Of a stretch of DNA of 64,000 nucleotides, positions 26,926 to 36,392 are shown piece by piece; the stretch's first letter is position 1, and the number at the start of each line of letters is the position of its first letter. This stretch comes from DATFVA01 sp963745945 (lineage in GTDB: Bacteria; Bacteroidota; Ignavibacteria; Ignavibacteriales; Ignavibacteriaceae), in NCBI GenBank assembly GCA_963745945.1, contig CAVUZG010000004.1:992001-1056000 (forward strand), read 5' to 3'. The translations under genes were made by a program, and so were the position numbers. The notes under the pieces were generated by a model. The model was not told the DNA's origin, ran no database searches, and was given only the letters and a program-made list of their open reading frames with translations.

Positions 26926-27033
26926 AAAATTGTTATCTCAAACTTCACTATTAGTAATATCAAAATAAATAATGATAATGATTAAATTTTTCCTTATATA
27001 TCATTCAATTAAAAATAATTGATGGGGGAGGTT

Positions 27034-27507
27034 ATGATATTCGATAAGATAGAAAACATTCAAATTTATTCAGATATAAATCCCGCAGTTGTAAAAGCAT
27101 TAAATTATCTCAAAGAAACCGATTTCAACAAAATGCAATCCGGGAAAAATGAAATAGCAGGAGAAGATATTTTCTCAATTGTAAGTGATTATGAGACAAG
27201 GGATCTGGAGAATTGCAGATTAGAAGCTCACAGGAAATATATTGATATTCATTTCATGGCAGAGGGCTCAGAACAAATCGGCTATTCATTGCTCAGTAAT
27301 CAAAAAAAAGCAACTGAATATGATGAGGAAAATGACTTCATATTGTATTGCGGCGAAAAGAATTACCTGAGGCTTGAAGAAGGCATGTTTGCTATATTTT
27401 TCCCTTCCGATCTGCATATGCCCGGTATTATGCTGGAAAAACCTGAAGTTGTAAAAAAGGTTGTTGTTAAGGTAAAATTATCAACCATCAATTATTCATT
27501 TGTATAA
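27034..27507 (+). CDS. YhcH/YjgK/YiaL-family (DUF386) cupin-like protein
   Basis: About 157 residues. The N-terminus MIFDKIENI and the motif RLEAHRKYIDIHFMAEGSEQ, with the following ...FAIFFPSDLHMPGI, are typical of this beta-sandwich family, in which histidines and a glutamate bind metal. Some members act on sialic acid or other sugars, but the general role is unclear. The start is uncertain: GGGGGAGG (27024-27031) sits only two bases before the ATG at 27034, and an in-frame ATG at 27022 overlaps it. I prefer 27034 from family N-termini. Confidence 0.83.
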   Translation: MIFDKIENIQIYSDINPAVVKALNYLKETDFNKMQSGKNEIAGEDIFSIVSDYETRDLENCRLEAHRKYIDIHFMAEGSEQIGYSLLSNQKKATEYDEENDFILYCGEKNYLRLEEGMFAIFFPSDLHMPGIMLEKPEVVKKVVVKVKLSTINYSFV

Positions 27508-27884
27508 GCTTTAAACTATTAAAAGAATTAGCACAAATCTGTTGAAAATTTCTATACTAGTTTTTTCTTACCTGAATAAATTCCTGCTGTTTAACAGAAT
27601 AATCAATATTTCCCTTTAAAAATAGTTGCTGCTGTTTACTTTTATTCTCTTATTAACGATTTTAATAAAACAGAAATTATTATACACCCTTAGTTAAATA
27701 AAAGCTTACTTAATCTTGAATTTCCAGTAACACCGGATTAGTTATAATGATTTTAACAACCATTCATATTTATTCTCAGTTAACTTCAATTTACACCTTC
27801 CTGATTTTCAGTAAGCTATAATTAATCAGGATAAATACCTGTCCCTCAAATAAGGTATTGTCCATTTTAGCGGGAGATAAAAAG
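27508..27884. other. Noncoding leader before the C25 peptidase gene
   Basis: An AT-rich stretch of ~377 bases. I see no gene, no strong hairpin and no clear repeat. It probably holds the promoter and long leader of the secreted peptidase gene. Confidence 0.5.
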
Positions 27885-30671
27885 GTGGAAAAAAAATCTT
27901 TACTTAAAACTTTCTTTCTTAGAATGTTTCCGTTTTTACTTGTTTTATTTTTGTCTATTCAGGCAAACTCACAAACTATAACCTATTCCGATAGCTGGTA
28001 TAAAGCCGGGATTTCACTTGCAGGTGCTTTTGCTAACGGGGTAGAGATCAACTACTCAACGAGCCAATTTCAAATGAATGATGTGAATATAAATGGTTCT
28101 ACGATGAAAAAAATCATGTTACCCGGGGTCTTTCTTCCAAACAACGAAGGTTTTCCCGATTTACCGGGAGTCAGCAGGTATATTGCAGTTCCCCAGCAGG
28201 CACAGGTCTCATTCCAGATAACCTCCTCCCGTACAGAACACTATTCAAATATTGATATCGCCCCGGCACCACATATTCCTTTGGATACTGATATCGGACC
28301 GCTTAAATACAAGAAAAATGATGAGGTTTATTCAACCAATGCATTTTACCCGGAAAATCCTGTCATCCTTTCTTCCCCAATGAAAATAAGAGGTGTAGAT
28401 GCAAGGATCATAGGGATTACACCCTTCCAGTATAACCCGGCTACAAAAGAATTAATTGTTTACAGAGATCTCAAGATCTCTATTTCATTCACCGGGGGGA
28501 ACGGACAGTTTGGAGAAAACCGGTTAAGAAACAGATGGTGGGATCCTATTTTGAAAAATACATTTCTAAACTCTGAATCTTTACCGGATGTTGTTTATAA
28601 ACATAAATCTAATTCCAGAACCCAGGATTTTGAATACATTATTATTTCCCCAGACAACCCAACCTTCCTTGCTTGGGCAGATTCCATTAAAAACTGGAGA
28701 AACCTCCAGGGTATAAGAACCGGTATAGTTACACTTACAGAAATTGGCGGAAATAATTCAACATTAATTCAAAACTATATTGATAACGCATACCTTACCT
28801 GGGATATACCTCCTGTTGCTGTTCTCTTCCTTGCAGATTATGGAACCGGAGGTGCAACTTCAAATGGAATTATCTCACCTGTTTGGGATAATTACTGTGT
28901 ATCAGATAATATTTACGCAGATATTGATGAAGATGAACTTCCGGATCTGGCAGTAGCAAGATTAACAGCGCAAAATGAAACGCACCTTGAAATACTTGTT
29001 CATAAATTCATGAATTACGAACGTCAACCCCCGGTAAATCCGGGCTTCTATCAGAATCCTGTCTCTGCGGGAGGCTGGCAGTCTGACAGATGGTTTATAC
29101 TCTGTGCCGATGTAGTTTACGGATTCTGGGAAAATGAATTGATGAAAACTCCTGCACGCGAGTATGCAGGAACCTCAGGCGCACCATCATATTGGTCAAC
29201 TAACCCTAATACAGGTATGGTGGTTGATTATTTTGGTCCGAACGGTTTAGGATATATCCCCCAGATTCCGACACATTTAACAGATTGGGGAGGAAGTGCA
29301 ACCCGTATAAATAATGATATAAATAATGGAGCTTCAATAATTATTCACAGAGACCATGGCGCAGAGAACGGATGGTCTTCACCTTCTTATACGATTAGTA
29401 ATCTTTCAGGTTTAAACAATGATGATCTTACATTTTTCTTTTCCATTAACTGTTTAACCGGGAAATTCAATTATTCGTCCGAGTGTTTTACAGAAGCTCT
29501 CACAAGATATCCGCACAGGGCACTCGGTGCTATCGGTGCCTCGGAAGTATCTTACTCATTTGTAAATGATGCTTATGTATGGGGAATGTGGGATTATATG
29601 TGGCCTGATTTTGATCCGGGTTACGGTATTGCGGGACCAGATTTAATATATCCGGGATTTGCAAATGCTTACGGAAAATATTACCTCGAAGCTTCAGGGT
29701 GGCCTTATAATCCGGGGGATAAAAATACAGTGTACTATCTCTTTCATTTGTTTGGTGATGCATTCACAACTGTTTATACGGACATGCCGCAAAACCTTAC
29801 TGTTGTCCATAGTCCCGTAATGATAACAGGTATACCCGCTTTTGATGTTACTGCTGATGTAAACTCATTAATTGCATTAACATTAAACGGAGAAATTATC
29901 GGCGTTGCCGAGGGAACAGGATTTCCTGTTTCGATAGATGTTCCTGTTATAAATCCCGGGAATGTTGTTACCATGACAGTAACCAAACAAAACTTCTACA
30001 GGTATACAGCAGAACTTCAGGTAGTTCCGGCAGAAGGTCCTTATGTAGTTGTAGATTCCTGCATCGTTAATGATGCTTCGGGCAATAACAACGGGCTGAT
30101 CGACTATGGTGAATCTCCACTATTATCTTTAAGAGCTCATAATGTAGGTGTGGCAGATGCAAATAATGTTACTGTAAATATAAATTCTTCGGATGAATTC
30201 GTTAATATAACTGATTCAACACAATTCTATGGATTGGTTCCGGCTGGCGGGACGATAACATTAAATGACGGTTATTCAATTGAAGTTGATCCGTCGATTC
30301 CTGATCTGCATAATGTCTTTTTTTCAGTTAATGCAACAGATGGTGCAAGCATATGGCAAAGTAATTTCAGTCTCACAGCTCATTCACCGGTTTTCGCTCT
30401 TGGAAATTATACAGTATCAGATCCGGGTGGCAATAATAATGGTTCACTTGATCCCGGAGAAACTGCAGATGTTTTGATCGAAGTTAAAAACGTTGGGTCT
30501 TCGGATGCAGCAGCCGTCTTTGGTGAACTTGTATCTGCAGATCAGTATATAATAATTAATTCATCATCACAGTCATATGGAAATATAGGTTCGGGTGAGA
30601 CTGTAACTGAAACTTTCAATGTGACCGCAGATGAAATACTCCTGCAGGACACAGAGCCGAATTTAATTTAA
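27885..30671 (+). CDS. Gingipain-like C25 cysteine peptidase, N-terminal part
   Basis: A GTG start at 27885 follows GGGAGA by seven bases and gives a signal peptide (FFLRMFPFLLVLFLSIQANS). After a propeptide-like beta region, the peptidase C25 domain spans residues ~240-640. The catalytic His is in IIHRDHGAENGW and the Cys in FFSINCLTGKFNY, followed by CFTEALTR as in gingipains. Two calcium-type repeats, GNNNGLIDYGE and GNNNGSLDPGE, mark CARDB-like beta domains. The frame stops at 30671 in ADEILLQDTEPNLI. Adding one T in the T run at 30662-30664 continues into NFNLNITANPGLSAQL and the type IX signal. It is predicted to be secreted and surface-attached. Confidence 0.88.
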   Translation: MEKKSLLKTFFLRMFPFLLVLFLSIQANSQTITYSDSWYKAGISLAGAFANGVEINYSTSQFQMNDVNINGSTMKKIMLPGVFLPNNEGFPDLPGVSRYIAVPQQAQVSFQITSSRTEHYSNIDIAPAPHIPLDTDIGPLKYKKNDEVYSTNAFYPENPVILSSPMKIRGVDARIIGITPFQYNPATKELIVYRDLKISISFTGGNGQFGENRLRNRWWDPILKNTFLNSESLPDVVYKHKSNSRTQDFEYIIISPDNPTFLAWADSIKNWRNLQGIRTGIVTLTEIGGNNSTLIQNYIDNAYLTWDIPPVAVLFLADYGTGGATSNGIISPVWDNYCVSDNIYADIDEDELPDLAVARLTAQNETHLEILVHKFMNYERQPPVNPGFYQNPVSAGGWQSDRWFILCADVVYGFWENELMKTPAREYAGTSGAPSYWSTNPNTGMVVDYFGPNGLGYIPQIPTHLTDWGGSATRINNDINNGASIIIHRDHGAENGWSSPSYTISNLSGLNNDDLTFFFSINCLTGKFNYSSECFTEALTRYPHRALGAIGASEVSYSFVNDAYVWGMWDYMWPDFDPGYGIAGPDLIYPGFANAYGKYYLEASGWPYNPGDKNTVYYLFHLFGDAFTTVYTDMPQNLTVVHSPVMITGIPAFDVTADVNSLIALTLNGEIIGVAEGTGFPVSIDVPVINPGNVVTMTVTKQNFYRYTAELQVVPAEGPYVVVDSCIVNDASGNNNGLIDYGESPLLSLRAHNVGVADANNVTVNINSSDEFVNITDSTQFYGLVPAGGTITLNDGYSIEVDPSIPDLHNVFFSVNATDGASIWQSNFSLTAHSPVFALGNYTVSDPGGNNNGSLDPGETADVLIEVKNVGSSDAAAVFGELVSADQYIIINSSSQSYGNIGSGETVTETFNVTADEILLQDTEPNLI

Positions 30672-31900
30672 ACATTACAGCAAACCCGGGTTTAAGTGCA
30701 CAATTGTCTTTTTCATTAATCATCGGTCAGGTACCGGTTCTTGTACTCTGTCTTGATCCCAATCATAACTCAAGTCCGGCAATAACAACCTGTCTCGATT
30801 TTCATAATATCACTTATGATTATGCAACTTCATTTCCGCCCGATTTAAATCTTTATAAATCAATTTTTGTTTGTCTCGGTATTTACAGTTCAAATTATGC
30901 TCTATCAAGTTCTGAAGGTCAGTTGCTAGCTGATTTTCTCAACGCTGGTGGAATGATTTATATGGAAGGCGGAGATACATGGTATTATGATACACCTACT
31001 CCTGTTCATCCTATGTTTAATATAAATGGAACAAATGACGGCAGCGGAGACCTGGGAACCATTCAGGGTGTTGCAGGAACATTTTCTGAAAATATGAGTT
31101 TTTCATATTCGGGGGAAAATAGCTGGATAGATCATATCACAAGCATATCACCTGCTTACATGTTATTCAACAATGTAAGTCCGGCTTACGGCTGTGCAGT
31201 AGCTTATGATGCAGGAACATATAAAACAATCGGAGCCTCATTTGAATTCGGAGGTTTGGCAGATGGAAGTTCTCCTTCAACCAAAGATGAACTGATGGCT
31301 GAAATAATAAATTTCTTTGAATTAAATATTGTTCCTGTGGAACTGGTATCCTTCAAAGCAGATGCTGACGAAGATGGAATAATGCTTAAATGGGAAACTT
31401 CAACTGAAACCAATAATTTTGGTTTTGATGTTGAAAGAAGCCCCGATAACATAAAGTTTGAGAAGATTGGCAATGTGAAAGGGAAAGGAACAACAACAGA
31501 AGCACAGCAGTACTCTTATAAAGATATAAGCATTACAAACGGTAAAGGAAAAGTATATTACAGGCTTAAACAAATAGATCTTGATGGAACTTCAAACTAT
31601 TCAACAGCAATTGAAGTTGATTATTCAATTATTCCTGTTGAATTTAGTTTGTCCCAGAATTATCCGAATCCTTTTAATCCTGCAACAACAATAAAATTCG
31701 GAATTCCGAAGGAAAGTAAAGTATCATTAAAGATTTATGATATACTGGGTAAAGAAGTTGCAACTATTGTGAATGACAAACTGGAACCGGGTTATTACAA
31801 ATACGAATGGAACGGAACTCAATTTGCAAGCGGGGTTTATTTCTATAGACTTGATGCAGGAAGTTTTGTAAAGATTAAGAAGATGGTTCTGATCAAGTAA
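30660..31900 (+). CDS. Gingipain-like C25 peptidase, C-terminal part with type IX signal
   Basis: The continuation of the upstream peptidase after a one-base frameshift, with coding resuming near 30660 as NLNITANPGLSAQL. It holds an alpha/beta GATase-like region (VPVLVLCLDPNHNSSPAIT), then the fibronectin-like segment VPVELVSFKADADEDGIMLK, and ends in a full type IX sorting domain with LSQNYPNPFNPATTIKF and GVYFYRLDAGSFVKIKKMVL. The sorting domain directs export through the Por system and attachment to the cell surface. Without the shift the catalytic domain lacks this signal. The intact gene would encode about 1338 residues from the GTG. Confidence 0.87.
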
Positions 31901-31909
31901 TTATAATAG

Positions 31910-31942
31910 AAGGACTATCTGCACCTGCAGGTAGTCCTTTTT
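31910..31942 (+). terminator. Intrinsic terminator after the C25 peptidase gene
   Basis: An AAGGACTA...TAGTCCTT stem with an inner CTGCA/TGCAG part, followed by TTTTT on the plus strand, ten bases after the stop codon. Confidence 0.85.
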
Positions 31943-31963
31943 GTAATTCTTAAGAATATGTAG

Positions 31964-32341
31964 CTAAAACATCGGAACTATTTTAGTTAGAATACTGGTA
32001 AGTGATTTTCGATCAGAAGGTTTAAGATGCGCATTAGCGTACTTTTCCAGTTCCATACCTTTACCAATCTGTTTAATTGGTCGTGCCGCATAAATGTTTT
32101 TCACAAAATTTATTTTATCCCTGAGTGAATTGAAAGAAAGAGAGATTGTATCGCCGGTTTGCCTGTGAATAATTTTTAGAGTATGGTCTTCTGCAATATC
32201 TTCAATATCCCACTCATTGGAAAAAACAGAATAATTAACATTTGATGAATGATGATCAAAACCGAATTGCGGATCTACGTAAAGTTTGTTGTTAAATCCT
32301 TTTAGGTTTATGTTGCTTTTATACATTTCCTCAATTTCCAT
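31964..32341 (-). CDS. Hypothetical protein
   Basis: About 125 residues from the ATG at 32341, chosen because GGAGG lies five bases upstream. There is no signal peptide, membrane segment or recognised motif. The middle is beta-like (LYVDPQFGFDHHSSNVNYSV, LKIIHRQTGDTISLSF) and the C-terminus helical and basic. It stands alone and faces the C25 peptidase gene tail to tail. I do not recognise the family. Confidence 0.6.
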   Translation of the reverse strand: MEIEEMYKSNINLKGFNNKLYVDPQFGFDHHSSNVNYSVFSNEWDIEDIAEDHTLKIIHRQTGDTISLSFNSLRDKINFVKNIYAARPIKQIGKGMELEKYANAHLKPSDRKSLTSILTKIVPMF

Positions 32342-32631
32342 TTTATCCTCCATAATTGTCTTAGCTTATTCAATGTGTATGCCAAAGCTTAAGACCTTAT
32401 AAATGAATGCTTTATTTACTCACAAAAAATGACGTCTGAAAGGATTTGAGATGATTTCTCAAAATGTGAAATGAGGTTAAACCGGGCTGAATTTGTTGAC
32501 AAAATTTGTCGTTTTAAAGTTAGTCTTTTATTAAAAATAAAACGAAATTTTTAACTGTTCATCCACGTGTACTAATACCGAATCCCTAGAAATTAAGTGC
32601 ATATAATCAGGATATAATTGAAAAGTAAGAA

Positions 32632-33114
32632 TTAAATCTCCTTGTCTAAACTTTTACAGGTTGGTTTATGAGTGATTTTAAAATTACATGAATTGGCTAT
32701 AAAACATAATTCATTTGCCCTGATATGTAATTCATTCGCCTTTTCAATCATGGAATTATTTGTGATTGTAACAACCGGATAGAGAGTAACTTCCGAGAAT
32801 CGTCCGCTTCCGTCTGGTAATTCGTTTAATATTCCTACCGGATTATCAAAATAATCAACAACTACGATTCCTGAATCCGCGCATAAATGCAAATACCAGA
32901 GCATATGACATCCCGAAACCGCACTTACCAGGAGCTCTTCCGGGTTATACCTTTTTCTATCTCCTGAAAATATGGGTTCCGATGAACACAAAATATCCGG
33001 TTTGTTCTCAGCAGTTATAGAATAACTTCGTTCATATCCGTGGTAATCAGATGTTCCCTTTCCTGTATTGCCCGTCCATTTTACATTTAAAGAATATTGA
33101 TGTTTTCTTTTCAT
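32632..33114 (-). CDS. OsmC/Ohr-family thiol peroxidase-like protein
   Basis: 160 residues. OsmC-family enzymes reduce organic hydroperoxides with two cysteines. Both candidate cysteines are visible: SAVSGCHMLWYLHLCAD in the central helix and CFIANSCNFKI near the C-terminus. YNPEELLVSAVSGCH is the usual segment around the first cysteine. It has no signal peptide. It sits in a loose group of small redox or stress genes with an FMN-type protein. Whether it is OsmC or Ohr type cannot be settled here. Confidence 0.85.
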   Translation of the reverse strand: MKRKHQYSLNVKWTGNTGKGTSDYHGYERSYSITAENKPDILCSSEPIFSGDRKRYNPEELLVSAVSGCHMLWYLHLCADSGIVVVDYFDNPVGILNELPDGSGRFSEVTLYPVVTITNNSMIEKANELHIRANELCFIANSCNFKITHKPTCKSLDKEI

Positions 33115-33287
33115 TAAAGATCCCTTCTGGTATATTAAATACGAAGTGAGAAAAGTTCATACTGCTGCAAGTGTATGCTGATCGCAATTCTGTTATGATC
33201 ATTGGTTAAAACATTTAACGTAATTAAATCTGCTATACTTTCAGCATCAAAATAATTTGTATGATTAGTATAAGATTTTACAGCTCA

Positions 33288-33962
33288 TTACAGCTGTTTG
33301 AGTTTCATATAATCTTTAATATATCCGGGTAAAACTATATCATCATTCAACTGAGCATCTCTGATCGGCTCAGCTGCTATATTTTTAATGGGGATAACAC
33401 CTGCCCACACGTTCATTCCCATATCTTCCTCTTCATCAATCGGCGGACCGGTTCTGATCTTTGCAGATGCTTCATTTATTTTAAGTTGAAAAACTGATGT
33501 TGCGTTTAACTCTTTTCTGTTCGGTTCCCTCACTTCATCCCATCTTCCCCGGATAATATGATCCGTTATATATTTTAACGCAGTTGTTTTTTTATCATCT
33601 TCAGTTATCTCTTCTGCTTTACCAAATAAAACTACCGATCTATAATTAATTGAATGATGAAACGCAGATCTTGCCAAAACTATTCCATCGATTATTGATA
33701 CTGTAACACATATTTCAAGTCCGCTTTGCAAAACCTTAAGCATCCTGCTTCCTTTTGCACCGTGAAAATATATTGCATCATCTTTTCTTCCGAAGGCTAT
33801 CGGGATAACAAATGTCTGTCCTTCAGAAGTAAATCCAATATGGCAAACAAAAGTATCATCCAGAATTTTACAGATCGTTTCAAGATCATAGAAACCTCTC
33901 TTGGGCATCCTTTTTACTTTAATTTTATTAGTTACTTTATTTTCACCGGATTGATTTTTCAT
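33288..33962 (-). CDS. Pyridoxamine 5'-phosphate oxidase-like FMN-binding protein
   Basis: 224 residues with a split-barrel flavin fold. VCHIGFTSEGQTFVIPIAFG and DAIYFHGAKGSRMLKVLQSG are characteristic of the NimA/PNPOx-like group, and SAFHHSINYRSVVLFGKAEE matches the second half of the barrel. Such proteins bind FMN, F420 or heme, and NimA members reduce nitroimidazoles. Substrate and cofactor are not determined by the visible motifs. The start at MKNQSGENK leaves a ~17-residue basic lead before KRMPKRGFYDLE, where homology begins. Confidence 0.82.
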   Translation of the reverse strand: MKNQSGENKVTNKIKVKRMPKRGFYDLETICKILDDTFVCHIGFTSEGQTFVIPIAFGRKDDAIYFHGAKGSRMLKVLQSGLEICVTVSIIDGIVLARSAFHHSINYRSVVLFGKAEEITEDDKKTTALKYITDHIIRGRWDEVREPNRKELNATSVFQLKINEASAKIRTGPPIDEEEDMGMNVWAGVIPIKNIAAEPIRDAQLNDDIVLPGYIKDYMKLKQL

Positions 33963-34164
33963 AATATGTATTCTAAATATTAAAAAAATGATTGAATAAT
34001 TTTTTTATTCTTATTAATCTGCAAAATACATCCAAATTGGTATTAGTGAAAGATTCGATTTATAATAATTTTACAGTGCCACTTTAAAGGTTATTTTTCT
34101 GCGGAAATTAGCAGGCAGGTTTATTCCGGGACCTGTTAATTGATATGATCCCGAAACCAGGGAA

Positions 34165-34641
34165 CTACCCTTTTTTCATTTTATAATTAGTTATTTCAAC
34201 ACCATCGAGATTCAATACCTGTTCATTCAGAATGCTGAATCCCCTTTTCTTGAAGAATGGTAATGCAGTTATACTTATATCAGATTTTATTTTTTCAGAG
34301 CCTTTTAATATTGCTTCCTTTTCAAGTTCATCAAATAATTTGTTTGCTATCCCGTGCCTTTGATAATCCTTGTGGACATACAGGACATCAATTTTATTTT
34401 CATTTTCAAGTGAACCGAAACCAACAATTAAACCATTGAATAATGCAACAAGAAAATATTGCATTTCGATTTTTTCTTTCCAGCGACCTGTATTTTTCCC
34501 GGATGAAATCCACACCCGAACTTGGTCTTTATTATAATCGGAACTGCAAACATTAGCAACAGTATCTGCAAAAAGATTAAGAAGATCGGGAATCTCAGCT
34601 GGTCTTATTTGAATATCTTTTATCTTCATATTTTTATTCAT
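34165..34641 (-). CDS. GNAT-family N-acetyltransferase
   Basis: About 158 residues. The acetyl-CoA-binding motif A is IDVLYVHKDYQRHGIANKLF, with the Q/R-x-x-G-x-A pyrophosphate loop, followed by ALPFFKKRGF, the typical beta-bulge region of the fold. The start is uncertain among the TTG at 34647 and the ATGs at 34641 and 34629. The substrate is unknown. It borders the decayed region to its right. Confidence 0.85.
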   Translation of the reverse strand: MNKNMKIKDIQIRPAEIPDLLNLFADTVANVCSSDYNKDQVRVWISSGKNTGRWKEKIEMQYFLVALFNGLIVGFGSLENENKIDVLYVHKDYQRHGIANKLFDELEKEAILKGSEKIKSDISITALPFFKKRGFSILNEQVLNLDGVEITNYKMKKG

Positions 34642-34747
34642 ATCCAACCTGAAATGCCAGTCAATATCAGTAGTTATACTGATGTAAAGTTAACCGGGAG
34701 TTTTTATTTTCGGTATAATAATTATGAGTTAATTGTTGAGGCGCTAT

Positions 34748-34776
34748 AAACTCCTGCCATCTGCAGGGGTTTTTTA
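34748..34776 (+). terminator. Orphan intrinsic terminator
   Basis: AAACTCCTGC (34748-34757) and GCAGGGGTTT (34763-34772) form a 10-bp stem, with a T run to 34776. No plus-strand gene precedes it. A TATAAT at about 34714 could start a very short RNA ending here, or it may be the remnant of a lost gene. Confidence 0.55.
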
Positions 34777-34904
34777 TTATCTATTGATTTCCTACGTACC
34801 TGTCAGCCTCTGGCTGGGAACGCTAATTCATAAATTTCTAAAATTAAGCCCAAGTTACTCGAATCGAGCAGAAAACAGCTATCCGCTTGATTAGCAGGTC
34901 ATAT

Positions 34905-35620
34905 GGATATTTAATAAATTGATTTATACTTTTATAAACACCATCTGAACTTGTTCCAGTAAATAGAAATCCATTTTTATCTTGGAATAAACAGATACTT
35001 TCGATTTTTCAAATCCACTATTATAATTCTTTGTAGTTCAAACCACCATCATCTGAATAAAATATATTACCCGCTATCGCCACATAAATTTTTCCATTTG
35101 CGTATAATACGTCTGAGAAATAGGAATTAACTGTTGCAATTGTTTTCCAACTTATACCTTGGCTATTTGAATAAAATAATGCTCCATAACCAGCAGCAAA
35201 TAAATTTCCAGATGAATCTTCTCGAAGGGCAAAAATAATTTGATGTGTTAGATTTGTATTCTCTGTCCAATTATCTTCCTTTATTAGTATGAATAGTATA
35301 GAGCATTTAAAGAGAGTTGGCACCGGCAATAACTTTACTATTATCATTGGTAACTAAAATCGAGCTGATATTTTTTATAACATTCCCTCTGTCAGCAGAC
35401 TCCAAGTTTCTCCCAAAAACCAGAACGCAATACCCAAATCTGTGGCTATAAATATTCTCTCCTCATTATCAAAAGCTATATCAAATGTGAATGGAAAATA
35501 TCCATCGAATCTGTTTCAAATGTATTATATCCCAATTATTTCCATAATCTGAAGATTAGAATATCCCTATAACTTACTATTCAATTTTATCATTGTTACT
35601 TATCCCAATTTCCCAATCCA
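34905..35620 (-). pseudogene. Decayed BNR/beta-propeller secreted-protein gene
   Basis: Several short stretches in different frames read as propeller repeats: FDIAFDNEERIFIATDLG, SSILVTNDNSKVIAGANS, IIFALREDSSGNLFAAGYGA, NIFYSDDGGLNYKEL and DKNGFLFTGTSSDGVYKS. They follow one another in the right order, but internal stops and frame changes interrupt them, and neither a start nor a C-terminal sorting domain is visible. The longest remaining frame is 35021-35347. This is an inactivated relative of the sialidase/BNR or two-component-propeller proteins common in this lineage. Confidence 0.7.
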
Positions 35621-36297
35621 TATTACTGCGAATTAACAAATTCATTATTTCCACTATCAGTCGATCTTAAAACTAGGAGTATTAGCAAACATGCCAACTT
35701 TTTATTTCTCGAATAGTTTCTTTAGGACTATTTGTTAATCCCAAAAATCTTCATCAACTTTTAATGGTGGCTCAACAGTGTTTTCTTTTTACAACTTTAA
35801 ATTAATAAACAACAATGTAAAATTATCATTAATATATTTATTTTTCTCCCTTTTTGGATTTACCATGAAACATATTATACTGCCAAATATCTCCGCCAAA
35901 GGCGGACAAGTGTATAATCCTCCATATGTCTATTCCGCATAGAATGTTCTCATATTCCACTTAAAATTAAAAAACCTTATTTTCAAAACATTTCTTCCGT
36001 ATATTAAAGAATGTTATCCGGATATAGTTTTCATTCTTCGCGGGTCCCTTACAGTAGCAAATCCTTAACATCACCCCGTGAATTAAAGTATTCTTGCTTT
36101 CACAAAATTAAGACAATTCACCAAAACAGGCAATAATTAATTTATTCTTCCCTAAATGGCACTCCATTTTGCCGCTGTCGGGGTTATGATGCACATTTTA
36201 TTAATAAAAATTTTGATTTAATAAATTGATTAAATAATTTTGCAGTAGAGCTTGTTCACAAAGGTTTACCCCTGCCTTGTGATGATAAAGAGTTCAG
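35621..36297. other. Noncoding region with a small perfect palindrome
   Basis: About 680 bases of AT-rich DNA with no supported gene. The only clear structure is the palindrome at 35892-35906. Parts may be further remnants of the decayed gene to the left, but I cannot read convincing repeats here. Confidence 0.5.
35892..35906. repeat. Short palindrome TCCGCC-AAA-GGCGGA
   Basis: Perfect 6-base arms around AAA, strikingly GC-rich against AT-rich surroundings. It resembles in style the palindromic block inserted in the tRNA fragment at 13153-13171. It may be a dispersed short palindromic element; copy number cannot be judged from one window. Confidence 0.45.
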
Positions 36298-36327
36298 CCC
36301 GGCAACACCCCCGTTGCCGGGTTTTTT
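36298..36327 (+). terminator. Orphan plus-strand terminator
   Basis: CCCGGCAAC (36298-36306) pairs perfectly with GTTGCCGGG (36313-36321), followed by six T. No plus-strand gene is upstream, so it may be left from a lost gene or serve a short untranslated RNA. Confidence 0.65.
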
Positions 36328-36339
36328 ATTTTAAACTGA

Positions 36340-36368
36340 AAGAAGGGAATAAAGAATATTCCCTTCTT
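36340..36368 (-). terminator. Intrinsic terminator after the FG-GAP gene
   Basis: AAGAAGGGAATA and TATTCCCTTCTT form a 12-bp perfect stem with a 5-base loop, just beyond the stop codon of the leftward FG-GAP gene. The T tract on the minus strand is modest. Confidence 0.65.
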
Positions 36369-36392
36369 AATTAAATGTAGAAAGCCCGGCAA

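Noticed and set aside
30655..30675. Programmed -1 frameshift in the C25 peptidase
   Set aside because: No X-XXY-YYZ slippery heptamer in frame and no clear downstream structure; a missing T in a homopolymer is simpler.
32498..32510. GACAAAATTTGTC as an operator
   Set aside because: A good 13-base dyad, but it lies between an unknown gene and an OsmC gene transcribed leftward, without a matching second copy.
34522..34749. Plus-strand frame over the GNAT gene
   Set aside because: Opposite-strand shadow without a ribosome site or motifs, although a terminator follows.
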